Shown here: positions 36,056 through 44,854 of the stretch, in pieces | Position numbering within the stretch: position 1 is the first letter of the stretch | How the letters are laid out: every line of letters starts with the position of its first letter | Assembly (NCBI GenBank): GCA_030652805.1 | Contig: JAUSPT010000055.1 | Coordinates: 1 to 64,000, forward strand | DNA from: a bacterium | GTDB taxonomy: Bacteria; JAHJDO01 | Direction of reading: 5' to 3' | Length of the DNA: 64,000 bases | Position numbers and translations under genes: made by a program | Notes under the pieces: model-generated | Database searches by the model: none | What the model saw: only the letters and a program-made list of their open reading frames with translations | What the model was told of the DNA's origin: nothing

Positions 36056-36565
36056 TTACGGCCCCTGTAAATATATATTCCCTGCGTTTGTTTCATTCTT
36101 TGCAGAGTATTCGGTTTTAAGAAGATCACCACTGGGATTCACAAAATCACTATAAGCTGAACCCTCAGGGACTTTGTCCGGTCCAACACTAAAAAGCACC
36201 CATGCTGTTGCTGTATCATAGGTTGCATCCACTTCATCGTTACAATAATACTTATAATAACTACTGGAATCAAAAGGGTCTGTTGGAACACTGCTCATAT
36301 AGGATTTTGTATCCTCTGTTAACTTATTTAATCCCTTATTAGCTGTAACTCTCATATTTGTCGGATAAGTTGAATAATCCGCGTAGTACTGCTCTATAGA
36401 AACCCTGATATTCAGCATTTCAGCCTTAGCCTTTGCAACCCTTGCCCTTATCCGCGCCTTTGATAAAGCTGGAAGCAGCATGCCTGCAAGCAGAGCTATT
36501 ATTGCAATTACAGCAAGCATCTCAACAAGTGTAAAACCCGTTCTTTTGCGAAAAAACTTTATCAT
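36056..36565 (-). CDS. type II secretion/type IV pilin-like protein (pseudopilin)
   Basis: The 169-aa protein has a short basic leader and the prepilin cleavage motif TG|FTLVEM with a 20-residue hydrophobic helix. The globular part (EQYYADYSTYPTN, VPTDPFDSSSYYKYYC) is GspG-like, but two Cys and Gly-Pro rich pieces differ. I start at ATG 36565 because GGAGGTG lies 6 bases upstream; another ATG 15 bases up has no such site. It could be a component of the same machine as the distant secretin, though no others are nearby. Confidence 0.85.
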   Translation of the reverse strand: MIKFFRKRTGFTLVEMLAVIAIIALLAGMLLPALSKARIRARVAKAKAEMLNIRVSIEQYYADYSTYPTNMRVTANKGLNKLTEDTKSYMSSVPTDPFDSSSYYKYYCNDEVDATYDTATAWVLFSVGPDKVPEGSAYSDFVNPSGDLLKTEYSAKNETNAGNIYLQGP

Positions 36566-36639
36566 ATCAATCACCTCCATTAATTACATTTTAATATACC
36601 AAATAGTTAGGTTGAATTTCAAGGCAAATCAATTTGAGA

Positions 36640-36701
36640 ACATCCCCTAATTTCGCCTCAGGCGAAACCGTCCCCCTTTGAAGGGGGATTCAGGGGGATG
36701 T
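36640..36701. repeat. palindromic dispersed repeat, copy 2
   Basis: It matches 8659-8722: ACATCCCCTA at one end and AGGGGGATGT at the other, with the inner CCCCCTT-TG-AAGGGGG hairpin. The middle differs (GCCTCAGGC against GCCTGTGGC), and one C is missing at the left end. It lies between the exported protein gene and the pilin gene. Confidence 0.8.
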
Positions 36702-36706
36702 AAAAA

Positions 36707-37414
36707 CTATTTCGGAATGTGATAAATAGGAATGGTGGTATTTCCCTCTGATTTAACAACAATTCCTCCAAGCTGAGAGGAAAATATTCTTTTTATGTTT
36801 TGATCTGGTTTGCTTTTATCTATTACTTCTCTCAAGACAAAATCTGCATTCTTGATCGGTTTCCAATCCTCATCAAAATTCTTGAACGTATAAATATCAA
36901 ACCTCCTGAACGCAAAATTCTTCCCCATGGAAGTTTTTCTATCCCTGTGTTTTTCTACAAGGACTTTTGCAGTATTGATATTTCCCTGAAACATTATCAC
37001 TTTTTTTGAATCGAAAAAGTCTTTTTCCTCTTCTATTTTCTTACTGATTGCTCTTTTCTCAAATAAGCTCAAAGAAACTCCATCTCCCTCCACTCTAAGA
37101 TTCACTCCCTCAATAATTAGATCATGTGTTACTACAGAAATATCATATGTTCCTGAATGGATGTTTTCTATAGAGAATCTGCCTGTAGTTTTGTCGAAAT
37201 CGGCTTTGTATCTATTTTTCTTGCCGTCTTTGTTAAAAGGCCCTGTTGCTCTAACCAATGCATAGATACTGACTACTTTTTCTTTTGGCTCTATTGTACC
37301 TGATATTGAGCCTGTAGTTTGTGCGAAACTAGTTCTAATTAACAATAAGGACAGCAAAATAGAAACAGGAATTATTTTAAATGGATTATTGCTTTTTGAA
37401 ATGGTCATATCCAA
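36707..37414 (-). CDS. exported protein with carboxypeptidase-regulatory-like domain
   Basis: The 235-aa protein has a signal peptide (hydrophobic PVSILLSLLLIRTSFA, cleavage before QT). An N-terminal beta domain follows, with TGSISGTI and TGRFSIENIHSGTYDISVV typical of carboxypeptidase-regulatory (CarboxypepD_reg) folds. The rest is unassigned. It overlaps the end of thiL by 29 bases, so it is probably cotranscribed with the thiamine genes but is likely unrelated in function. Confidence 0.65.
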   Translation of the reverse strand: MDMTISKSNNPFKIIPVSILLSLLLIRTSFAQTTGSISGTIEPKEKVVSIYALVRATGPFNKDGKKNRYKADFDKTTGRFSIENIHSGTYDISVVTHDLIIEGVNLRVEGDGVSLSLFEKRAISKKIEEEKDFFDSKKVIMFQGNINTAKVLVEKHRDRKTSMGKNFAFRRFDIYTFKNFDEDWKPIKNADFVLREVIDKSKPDQNIKRIFSSQLGGIVVKSEGNTTIPIYHIPK

Positions 37415-38330
37415 ACTTCGTGAGTTTTGTTAGTCTATTGTCTTTTTTCAGATAAATACCCTTACCCTTAGTAATTTCGCCGACACAGTAGCCGTATGCT
37501 TTTTTGCTTCTTTCTTTTGAAACAGTATAAACAAGCTCAAAATCCTCTCCTCCATAAAGAGCAAAATCCAAAGCGCTTTCCCCGCAAGCCTGAGCAGCCA
37601 TATAAGTCTGCTTATCTATGGGAACTTTATCTGCATATATAATAGCTCCGCATTTGCTCTGCTCGGAGATATTTCTGAGCTCAGAGGCAAGCCCGTCACT
37701 TATATCCTCCATTGCATTGGCATAGCCTGCAATCTCCCACGATACATCCAGCCTTGATTGAGGGGTAGTGTGGCATCTTTTAGTCACTTTAAATCCATTT
37801 ATTCCTTTTCTAAAGAGATGCAAGCCTGCTGTTGATGCGCCAAGAAGTCCTGTTACAAATATGAGGTCACCCGACTTTGCATCTTTTCTCATACAAAGAT
37901 GCTTTTTATCTGTTTCACCTATCAAAGTTATAGTAATAACATTCGCATTTCCGTGTGTAGTGTCGCCTCCTATTATATCGACATTATGCTTTTTGCACCT
38001 ATTTCTCATCCCCTTGTATATTTCCTCAACCATATGCATTGTTGAATCAGATTTTAATACAAGAGAAACCAATACATACAAAGGCACACCTCCCATTGCA
38101 GCAATATCGGAAAAATTACTTTCAATGGCTTTTATGCCAATCTGCTCAGGCGTAAAATAGGAAAAAGAAAAATGATCATGTTCAACAATAGTGTCCGTTG
38201 TTAATAAAAGAAACTTGTTACCATATTTTATTACAGCAGCATCATCTCCTATGCCGCAGATTACTTCCTTTCTTACTGCGCGAGCAGCAATATGTTTTAT
38301 TAACTCAAACTCTCCGCTAAGCTTTGTCAC
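37386..38330 (-). CDS. thiL: thiamine-monophosphate kinase
   Basis: ThiL phosphorylates thiamine monophosphate to the active cofactor TPP. The 314-aa protein has GIGDDAAVI near the start, TTDTIVEHDHF, SNFSDIAAMGG, VDIIGGDTTHG and MEDISDGLASEL, all family motifs. It overlaps thiC by 14 bases. The operon is under the TPP riboswitch at 40421-40507, so TPP represses its own last step. Confidence 0.95.
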   Translation of the reverse strand: MTKLSGEFELIKHIAARAVRKEVICGIGDDAAVIKYGNKFLLLTTDTIVEHDHFSFSYFTPEQIGIKAIESNFSDIAAMGGVPLYVLVSLVLKSDSTMHMVEEIYKGMRNRCKKHNVDIIGGDTTHGNANVITITLIGETDKKHLCMRKDAKSGDLIFVTGLLGASTAGLHLFRKGINGFKVTKRCHTTPQSRLDVSWEIAGYANAMEDISDGLASELRNISEQSKCGAIIYADKVPIDKQTYMAAQACGESALDFALYGGEDFELVYTVSKERSKKAYGYCVGEITKGKGIYLKKDNRLTKLTKFGYDHFKKQ

Positions 38331-39576
38331 GTTGCCAGTCCTTCATTACACAAAACTCTCCACACATTGTGCACTCTTCATCTTTACCTATTCTGCTGTG
38401 TTTTCTATATTCCCTTGCTTTTTCAGGATCTATTGAAAGAGCTATCATGCCTTCCCAATCCAGTTTCTTCCTGCTTACAGACATTCTCCTATCCCAGTCC
38501 AAAGCTTTTTTATGTCCCCTTGCCACATCCGCTGCATGCGCAGCTATCTTTGTGGCAATTACACCTTCTTTTACATCGGCTTCTGTCGGCAGGCTCAAGT
38601 GTTCTGCAGGAGTAACATAACATAAAAAAGATGCTCCATAATATGCAGCAAGGGTTCCTCCTATTGCGCATGTTATATGATCGTATCCCGGCGCAATATC
38701 TGTTACAAGCGGGCCAAGAACATAAAACGGCGCATTCTTGCAATATTTTTTCTGAAGCTTTATGTTCTTCTCAATCTGATTCAATGGAATATGTCCGGGC
38801 CCTTCTATCATTGCCTGAACCCCTCTATTCCGAGCTCTTTCAGCTAATATACCGAGATTCTTAAGTTCTTTTATCTGTGCTTTATCTGTTGCATCTGCAA
38901 TGCATCCAGGCCTCAGGCCATCCCCAAGACTCAGAGTCATATCATATTCTTTTGCTATGTCCATGACCTCATCATAATACTCAAATAACGGATTTTCCCT
39001 GCCGTGATACTGCATCCATCTCATTATAAAAGTTCCTCCTCTGGACACAACACCGGTTATTCTGTTTTTCAACAGAGGAATGCAATCTCTTGTGAATCCG
39101 CAGTGAACAGTTATAAAATCAACCCCCTGCTCACCGTGTATTCGAATTGTATTTAATATATCTTCTTTGCTTATCCTAGCAATATGCTTTTTTTCTACCA
39201 TTACCTGATAAACAGGGACAGTTCCCACTGGTACGCTTGATTCTTTAATAATTGTCCTGCGTATCTTATTCAGATCGCCTCCTGTGCTTAAATCCATGAC
39301 TGCATCAGCACCAGACTTAATTGCAACACGGAGTTTTTTCAACTCCTTTTTAATATCTGCATCCTTTGGAGACGTACCTATATTTGCATTTATCTTTACC
39401 ATTAAACCAGATCCAATACCTATTGGAGAAAATTTATGCTTTTTGCTTTTAGGAATAACTATTTCTCCTGCAGCAATTCTTTGAACTAATCTATTTGCGT
39501 CTATTCCTTCTTTTTTAGCTACTATTTTTATATCTTTTGTAATGATACGCTTCTTTGCCGCCTCAAGTAATGTCAT
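38317..39576 (-). CDS. thiC: phosphomethylpyrimidine synthase ThiC
   Basis: ThiC is a radical SAM enzyme that converts AIR to HMP-phosphate. The 419-aa protein lacks the N-terminal extension of the E. coli form and has motifs SVPVGTVPVYQ, GVDFITVHCGFT, GDGLRPGC and EGPGHIPLNQIE. The C-terminal iron-sulfur motif is CTMCGEFC (C-x2-C-x3-C), one residue shorter than the common C-x2-C-x4-C. This spacing also appears in some archaeal and short bacterial ThiC, as far as I recall. It overlaps thi4 by 4 bases and thiL by 14. Confidence 0.95.
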   Translation of the reverse strand: MTLLEAAKKRIITKDIKIVAKKEGIDANRLVQRIAAGEIVIPKSKKHKFSPIGIGSGLMVKINANIGTSPKDADIKKELKKLRVAIKSGADAVMDLSTGGDLNKIRRTIIKESSVPVGTVPVYQVMVEKKHIARISKEDILNTIRIHGEQGVDFITVHCGFTRDCIPLLKNRITGVVSRGGTFIMRWMQYHGRENPLFEYYDEVMDIAKEYDMTLSLGDGLRPGCIADATDKAQIKELKNLGILAERARNRGVQAMIEGPGHIPLNQIEKNIKLQKKYCKNAPFYVLGPLVTDIAPGYDHITCAIGGTLAAYYGASFLCYVTPAEHLSLPTEADVKEGVIATKIAAHAADVARGHKKALDWDRRMSVSRKKLDWEGMIALSIDPEKAREYRKHSRIGKDEECTMCGEFCVMKDWQRDKA

Positions 39577-40355
39577 ACGTTTCCCCTTAGTTTCTTAATT
39601 ATCATCTCTGATGCTTTTTTACCAGATAGCAGCATTCCTCCAAAAATGGGCCCCATTCTGGGTCCTCCAAATGCCGCATTTGCTGCCATGCCAACCACAA
39701 ATAATCCGGGATATATCTCCTTTGTATTCTTTATTGTATCCTTTTCCGCTTTATCTGCATTCATGGGCATTTCTCCCATTATTTTACCTGTCTTTGTTCC
39801 TAACTTTACACGGGCTTTTTTCTCAAGCACGGTCAATACTTCAAGAGGATGCCCTGTTGCCTCTATGGCATATTTGCTTTTAACAGTTAAAGGATCAACA
39901 TGCAGGTTGGCAATATCTACAGGAGACCAGTTAATGACAAATCCTTTTACAGCATTGTCAACAATCACAGTATCCTCTACAGATATACAGTTAAATATTT
40001 TTACACCTGCAGACATTGCTTTTGCCAGAAGCTTTGATGTTGCTTCAACTGAATCAGCTACGTAATAATTCTTTTGATATTCTTTATATGAAATATCAAA
40101 CTCATCAAGCACCCCTAACGCGTTTGCCTGCACAACGATCTGGTTAAACATCATACCTCCTCCCCACATACCTCCGCCGGGTGAGAGCTTTCTTTCGAAT
40201 ATTGCGACATGCAATCCTTTCCTTGCCATATAATAGGAAGCTACTATGCCTGCAGGTCCTGCGCCAGCAACTGCAACGTCAAGATTCAGGCAATCTATAA
40301 GTTTCTTATTGTATGTTTCCAGTATAGCTTTTGATATTATTGTTTCATCCAGCAT
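39573..40355 (-). CDS. thi4: Thi4-type sulfide-dependent thiazole synthase
   Basis: This 260-aa enzyme makes ADP-thiazole from NAD and glycine. The Rossmann motif is VAVAGAGPAGIVASYYMARKG and the GGGMWGGGMMFN loop follows. The residue that is a sacrificed Cys in yeast Thi4 is His here (LHVDPLTVKS), so it should use free sulfide catalytically, as archaeal Thi4 enzymes do. I start at ATG 40355 with GGAGGG 7 bases upstream. The gene leads the riboswitch-controlled thi4-thiC-thiL operon. No ThiG, ThiF or ThiS is in the window. Confidence 0.93.
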   Translation of the reverse strand: MLDETIISKAILETYNKKLIDCLNLDVAVAGAGPAGIVASYYMARKGLHVAIFERKLSPGGGMWGGGMMFNQIVVQANALGVLDEFDISYKEYQKNYYVADSVEATSKLLAKAMSAGVKIFNCISVEDTVIVDNAVKGFVINWSPVDIANLHVDPLTVKSKYAIEATGHPLEVLTVLEKKARVKLGTKTGKIMGEMPMNADKAEKDTIKNTKEIYPGLFVVGMAANAAFGGPRMGPIFGGMLLSGKKASEMIIKKLRGNV

Positions 40356-40370
40356 TTTTCTACCCTCCAT

Positions 40371-40401
40371 AAAAAAATCTGTTCCGTTCAGGAACAGATT
40401 T
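40371..40401 (-). terminator. intrinsic terminator of the TPP riboswitch
   Basis: On the minus strand AAATCTGTTCC and GGAACAGATTT form an 11-base stem with the 5-base loop TGAAC, followed by a run of T (to 40371). It lies between the riboswitch aptamer and the thi4 SD. TPP binding should favour this hairpin and end transcription before thi4. Confidence 0.88.
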
Positions 40402-40420
40402 AAACTAATTCTAACTTATT

Positions 40421-40507
40421 TTCCGTTCCCTACGCGGGTATTATCCCAACAGGTTCAAGGGGTCTTCCGAACACTTTCGGAACTCTCAGCTCTACGCTCC
40501 CCCAGAT
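40421..40507 (-). promoter_or_regulatory. TPP (THI-box) riboswitch
   Basis: On the minus strand the aptamer carries GGGGGAGC, the core GCTGAGAG, then ACCCCTTGAACCTG and GGATAATACCCGCGTAGGGA. These are the conserved thi-box words in the right order. It lies in the leuS-thi4 gap. Together with the terminator at 40371-40401 it forms a transcriptional OFF switch for thi4-thiC-thiL. Confidence 0.96.
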
Positions 40508-40524
40508 TTTCCATTGTAACTCTT

Positions 40525-42990
40525 TTACGTCTGGATTACAATATTAACTAATTTTCCAGGAACTACAAATATCTTCCGAATTGTTTTATTGGCTATAATT
40601 TCTTTTATACACTGATTATCCAGAGCAAGTTTTTTGATTTCTTCTTCGCTGAGATTCGTGCTTATTTGCATTCTGCTTTTTATCTTCCCATTGATCTGCA
40701 CAACGATCTCAATTTCATCAACTTTTATTGCACCCTCATTATACTCAGGCCACTTCTGCTTGTGGATACTATTCTGATGCCCCATAACATGCCACAGTTC
40801 CTCTGATAGAAAAGGAGTAATGGGAGATAATAATCTTAGCAATGTTTCCAAAGCCCATGTCCACAGCTTAGAGGATGTAACTTCTTTATCCTTTTTAATC
40901 TCATATAAATAGTTGATATACTCCATTAAAGCAGCAACAGCAGTATTAAACTGAAGACGTTCAATATCAGCGGTAAACCTCTTGATCGTCTTGTGTATCC
41001 ACATGTTTAATGTTTTATCTTTCTTGTTATCCCTTCTTTGTGCCTCTGTGCCTTTGTGCCTTTGTGCTTCAAGCACGATATCCCATACTCTGTTAAGAAA
41101 ACGAGATACTCCCTTTATTCCCCTTTGTTCCCATTTTACTTCCTGGTCAAATGGACCCATGAACAGAATATACGCTCTGAGAGCATCTGTTCCAAATTCT
41201 TCTGCCACACTGTCCGGAGTTATAACATTGCCCTTTGACTTTGACATCTTCTGATTATCATAGGAAAGCATCATCCCCTGATTTTTTAAGACTTTAAACG
41301 GCTCATCAAATTCTATCAAACCCTCGTCATACATCACTTTTGTCCAGAATCGCGCATATAGAAGATGCATAACTGCATGCTCTGCGCCGCCAACATATAG
41401 GTCTACAGGCAGCCAATACTTGACCTTTTCTTTATCAAAAGGAGCTCTTGAAGAATCCGGATTTGGAAATCGCAGAAAATACCATGAAGAACACGCAAAG
41501 CCGTCCATTGTATCAGTTTCTCTTTGCGCAGGCCCTCCGCACTTTGGGCATTTAGTATTTACAAAATCATCTGCCTTTGCCAGAGGCGAACGTCCTGTGC
41601 CTGTTGGCTGAAAATCCTCAATCTCCGGGAGCAATACAGGGAGTTCATTCTCCGGCACAGGGACTATGCCGCATTTTTTACACTGAACTATGGGGATAGG
41701 CGCTCCCCAATATCTTTGACGGGATATGAGCCAGTCTCTGAACCTGTACGAAATTTTTTTACCGCCAAATCCGTGTTCTTTAGCAAATTCACTAAGCTTT
41801 TCAAGCCCCTCTTCTGATGATAAACCATTAAACTGATCTGAATTTATCATTATTCCATATTCAACATATGCATCCCCTAACACATGTTCTTTCCCATCAG
41901 GGCTTATAACCTCTTTAATGGGAATATTATATTTTTTAGCAAAAGCAAAGTCTCTCTTGTCATGCGCAGGTACTGCCATTACTGCGCCAGTCCCATAGGA
42001 AAGAAGAACATAATCCCCGATCCAGATAGGTATTTTATCTTTATTGAATGGATTTTCTGCATACGAGCCTGTAAAAATGCCTGTCTTTTCCTTCTCTGTA
42101 GATAGACGTTCTATCTCACTCTCTCTGCGCGATTTTTCAACATATGCTTCAACCTTGTTTTTTTGTTCGGATGTAGTTAGCTTTTCTACAAGAGGATGTT
42201 CCGGAGCAAGCGTCATAAATGTAGCGCCATATATGGTATCAACCCTTGTTGTAAAAATAGGAATATTATGTTTGTTTCCACCGGTATCAACAGTCTTGAA
42301 TATTATTTCCGTCCCTTCACTGCGGCCAATCCAGTTGCACTGCATCATTTTTATAGATTCAGGCCAGTCAACATTGTCCAGATCATTAATAAGACGGTCT
42401 GCATAATCTGTTATTTTAAAATACCACTGCTTTAGGGCCTTTCTTGTAACATCCGAATTACAACGCCAGCATTTTCCTGCTTCTACCTGTTCATTTGCCA
42501 GGATTGTTTTGCATGAGGGGCACCACCACTGGGACCCCATAGCCTGATATGCAAGCCCTCTTTTGAAAAGCAGTAAGAAAAACCACTGTGTCCAGCGATA
42601 ATAGGCAGGATCCGTAGAATTGATTTCCTTTGTCCAATCATAGCTTGCTTCAATCAGATTAAATTGGCGTTTATAGTTTGCTGCATTTTGAGCAGTAGTT
42701 TTTGCCGGATGCATCTTCATCTTTAACGCATAGTTTTCTGCCGGAAGGCCAAAACCATCCCATCCCATTGGATGCAGCACATTATATCCTTGCATTCTTT
42801 TTAGTCTGGTTACAACATCTGACGGGATATAATTGCGGCAATGCCCAACACTCAGACCATCACCAGAAGGATAAGGGAAAAAGTCCAGACAGTAAAACTT
42901 TGGCTTATCTTTATCTCTACCTGTGGCATACAAATTCATCTCCTGCCACACAGTCCGCCACTTTTTTTCTATTTCCTTAAATGGATACAT
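40525..42990 (-). CDS. leuS: leucyl-tRNA synthetase
   Basis: The 821-aa class I enzyme has HIGH-type GLSVGHCRNY within the N-terminal PYPSGDG region, zinc cysteines (CPSC...CWRC), the CP1 editing domain, the second catalytic part and KMSKSKGNV. The C-terminal anticodon and editing support domains follow. An odd stretch EAQRHKGTEAQRR at about residues 639-652 comes from a dispersed repeat inserted in frame (41034-41070). The enzyme otherwise looks intact. It is followed by the thi4 riboswitch. Confidence 0.96.
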   Translation of the reverse strand: MYPFKEIEKKWRTVWQEMNLYATGRDKDKPKFYCLDFFPYPSGDGLSVGHCRNYIPSDVVTRLKRMQGYNVLHPMGWDGFGLPAENYALKMKMHPAKTTAQNAANYKRQFNLIEASYDWTKEINSTDPAYYRWTQWFFLLLFKRGLAYQAMGSQWWCPSCKTILANEQVEAGKCWRCNSDVTRKALKQWYFKITDYADRLINDLDNVDWPESIKMMQCNWIGRSEGTEIIFKTVDTGGNKHNIPIFTTRVDTIYGATFMTLAPEHPLVEKLTTSEQKNKVEAYVEKSRRESEIERLSTEKEKTGIFTGSYAENPFNKDKIPIWIGDYVLLSYGTGAVMAVPAHDKRDFAFAKKYNIPIKEVISPDGKEHVLGDAYVEYGIMINSDQFNGLSSEEGLEKLSEFAKEHGFGGKKISYRFRDWLISRQRYWGAPIPIVQCKKCGIVPVPENELPVLLPEIEDFQPTGTGRSPLAKADDFVNTKCPKCGGPAQRETDTMDGFACSSWYFLRFPNPDSSRAPFDKEKVKYWLPVDLYVGGAEHAVMHLLYARFWTKVMYDEGLIEFDEPFKVLKNQGMMLSYDNQKMSKSKGNVITPDSVAEEFGTDALRAYILFMGPFDQEVKWEQRGIKGVSRFLNRVWDIVLEAQRHKGTEAQRRDNKKDKTLNMWIHKTIKRFTADIERLQFNTAVAALMEYINYLYEIKKDKEVTSSKLWTWALETLLRLLSPITPFLSEELWHVMGHQNSIHKQKWPEYNEGAIKVDEIEIVVQINGKIKSRMQISTNLSEEEIKKLALDNQCIKEIIANKTIRKIFVVPGKLVNIVIQT
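41034..41070. repeat. 8-bp tandem repeat inside leuS
   Basis: TTTGTGCC, TCTGTGCC, TTTGTGCC and TTTGTGCT follow one another on the plus strand. The unit is 8 bases, so one turn of three units is 8 codons. On the coding strand this reads EAQRHKGTEAQRR. Tracts of CACAAAGG/CACAGAGG words are a known kind of dispersed intergenic repeat. Here one sits in frame in an essential gene. Confidence 0.75.
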
Positions 42991-43111
42991 ATCAACAGCT
43001 AATTATTAATTTTAAATTCTTAATTTTTAATTGATTTGGAACTAGAATTAAGTATATTGTCAGAAGCCGAAAAGGTCAAGCGGAGTTTTGCCAGCAAAAG
43101 ACATCGCAATG

Positions 43112-44140
43112 TCAACGCAGTTCCTTCTTGAGTTCATGCTTTCCGGCTGGAGTAAGGCGTCTGGTTTTTTCTCCGTATTTCACATGCACACGCCGTCCGT
43201 CATAGTCTATTGAGATATTGGAGTTGGGGGAGGTCTTTCCATAATTCAAACTTACTTCTCGAGCAGCAATAGTCCTGCCGCAAGTATATACACCGCCGTA
43301 GCTCAAGTGAAGCACACCGATATCTGCTGACGACTTTGTCCCGCCATAAACTTCACACCAGCTCCCTCCTCCGTCTTTTATGAAAGGGAGACCTCCGTCA
43401 TGGGCTTGAGGAAACCGAAGCCGTCCAATCTTCGTCCACTTCTTTTTTTGATGGTCGCATATACGCATCTCGTACCATGTACCGGCCTCGTCCGTATTTC
43501 GCATCATCAAATGAACTGTATATGTTCCCTTGCCCCACTTATACGGATAACGAATGCCGACAAAATCACCCTCATAACCTGCTGACTCTATCCATCCGCC
43601 TTTCTGAACCCAGGCGTTTGCTTTGTCGCGCGTTCCCCAACGAGACCATACAAACTTCGTCTCCAACCGTACATTCTTATTGAATGAGTATTGAAATCCA
43701 AAGTACTGACCTGTTTTCCCTATATGAAAATCGTACAACTGAATGTATACAGCTGCTGGGGGCTGTGGCTTGGTATGAAATGTGATGTCAATAGACAGAT
43801 CGATCAGTTTTTCAAGTCCTAGCTTCCAATTAACATACGTCATGCCTCCATGACCTCGTCCGGTTTCCGGCAGTTTACATTTGCTGATATCAAACGGATA
43901 CATCAGCGTTTTTGGTGCCACTGCCTTGGGATAATGTGGATACACCGTCCCTTTCGCACCAAGCATCTGCTTGACACGCTGACTGATAGTAGATGGCCAT
44001 TGCCATAGAGCCGGATTTCCCTTTGGGATGGGCAGACTGGCAAAATAAGCTGCTCGCTTCTGGACATCTGAAGATTTATCTGCATGAGCTGATGGCACCA
44101 AAGCCACGACGAGCATCAGACCTAGAACAATCTTTTTCAT
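43112..44140 (-). CDS. secreted protein, possible DUF3472-like
   Basis: The 342-aa protein has a signal peptide (MKKIVLGLMLVVALVPSAHA) and a domain rich in Trp, Gly and Tyr with YFGFQYSF, TYTVHLMMRNTDEAGTWYEM and GGGSWCEVYGG. It resembles DUF3472-type domains of surface or lectin-like proteins, but I am not sure. GAGGATGAGG precedes the ATG. Its base composition is visibly GC-richer than its neighbours, suggesting recent acquisition. It is alone between leuS and the SemiSWEET gene. Confidence 0.7.
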   Translation of the reverse strand: MKKIVLGLMLVVALVPSAHADKSSDVQKRAAYFASLPIPKGNPALWQWPSTISQRVKQMLGAKGTVYPHYPKAVAPKTLMYPFDISKCKLPETGRGHGGMTYVNWKLGLEKLIDLSIDITFHTKPQPPAAVYIQLYDFHIGKTGQYFGFQYSFNKNVRLETKFVWSRWGTRDKANAWVQKGGWIESAGYEGDFVGIRYPYKWGKGTYTVHLMMRNTDEAGTWYEMRICDHQKKKWTKIGRLRFPQAHDGGLPFIKDGGGSWCEVYGGTKSSADIGVLHLSYGGVYTCGRTIAAREVSLNYGKTSPNSNISIDYDGRRVHVKYGEKTRRLTPAGKHELKKELR

Positions 44141-44244
44141 GCCTCATCCTCTATTCTTTAGACAGCGAACAACTAATACACAAACTTATATTATTAAAAT
44201 TATCTTCTAAATTTTATCATGCTTTTCTGGACAAAAAAAGCACA

Positions 44245-44523
44245 TTATGAATTTCGATAATGCCAAAACTGAAATAATAGAATAATAATACAAACAAAGC
44301 CCGGCAGGTTAGCGCTAAAAATAAACCAATCCTTTGGGGTTTTAACCCATGCATAAACTGACCATAGAAAAAGCGTTAAGCTCATAAATGATATCATAAA
44401 CAGGGATAGACCTGATGTGGATTTCCTTTTATAGTTTTTGTATACCTGGACAGGTATCCCAAAACAGGTGTACGTAATTGTTGCAACTAACGCAAGCCAA
44501 CCAACAATTTTATAGATTTCCAT
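44245..44523 (-). CDS. SemiSWEET/PQ-loop sugar transporter
   Basis: The 92-aa protein has three membrane helices and the PQ-loop-like motif FGIPVQVYKNYKRKSTSGLSL in its first half (half-transporter). Two copies would form a sugar uniporter. A triple 11-bp repeat that looks like a minus-strand Pho box lies about 75 bases upstream (44599-44631), with TAAATA at a suitable -10 distance, so it may belong to the phosphate regulon next door. Confidence 0.85.
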   Translation of the reverse strand: MEIYKIVGWLALVATITYTCFGIPVQVYKNYKRKSTSGLSLFMISFMSLTLFLWSVYAWVKTPKDWFIFSANLPGFVCIIILLFQFWHYRNS

Positions 44524-44598
44524 TATGTTTCTATCTCATGCGACGGACTTACAGGCACTTTTAGAAGTCTATCTGTGATTGTATATTTAGGCTGAAAC

Positions 44599-44631
44599 AT
44601 AATAGACGTATAATAGACGATTTATAGACAA
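44599..44631 (-). promoter_or_regulatory. candidate Pho box, three 11-bp repeats
   Basis: On the minus strand the repeats are TTGTCTATAAA, TCGTCTATTAT and ACGTCTATTAT, each 11 bases and like the E. coli Pho box half CTGTCATAAAT. A TAAATA lies 10 bases beyond, toward the SemiSWEET gene. The region also lies upstream of phoB on the plus strand and could serve both. Confidence 0.55.
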
Positions 44632-44680
44632 TTATCAATTTCTGTTTTTCGCAGAGATTGCTTCGTCTGGAGATGTATTT

Positions 44681-44854
44681 TTGGTTTTTCTTGTATTTTA
44701 AATTCAATTTATATAAAGTATTGATATGGATAACCGTACAGCGCTTCTAATTTTGAATTTAATTCCAGGATTAGGGCCAATTGGCATACAAAACTTGATA
44801 GATAAACTTAGAGATACACAATATCGCAAAAAGATGAGGGAAAACAATGTCTAG
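44681..44854 (+). pseudogene. duplicated dprA promoter and truncated dprA 5' end
   Basis: Positions 44681-44814 repeat 54917-55050 (dprA promoter plus the first 30 codons) in direct orientation, without gaps and with 11 mismatches in 134. The frame opens at ATG 44726, runs 28 residues of DprA sequence, then unrelated codons, and stops at 44854, overlapping the phoB ATG (44847) by 8 bases. The dprA-type promoter therefore now lies before phoB. The 44524-44680 part of this gap holds the Pho box and nothing else that I recognise. Confidence 0.9.

Noticed and set aside
37768-38160. Plus-strand frame opposite thiL
   Set aside because: It is antisense to an intact thiL with all motifs, and has no independent support.
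41034-41070. Tandem units as a CRISPR-like array
   Set aside because: Units are 8 bases with no spacers and lie inside a coding gene.
42044-42406. Plus-strand frame opposite leuS
   Set aside because: It overlaps the editing domain of leuS on the other strand and encodes no recognisable protein.
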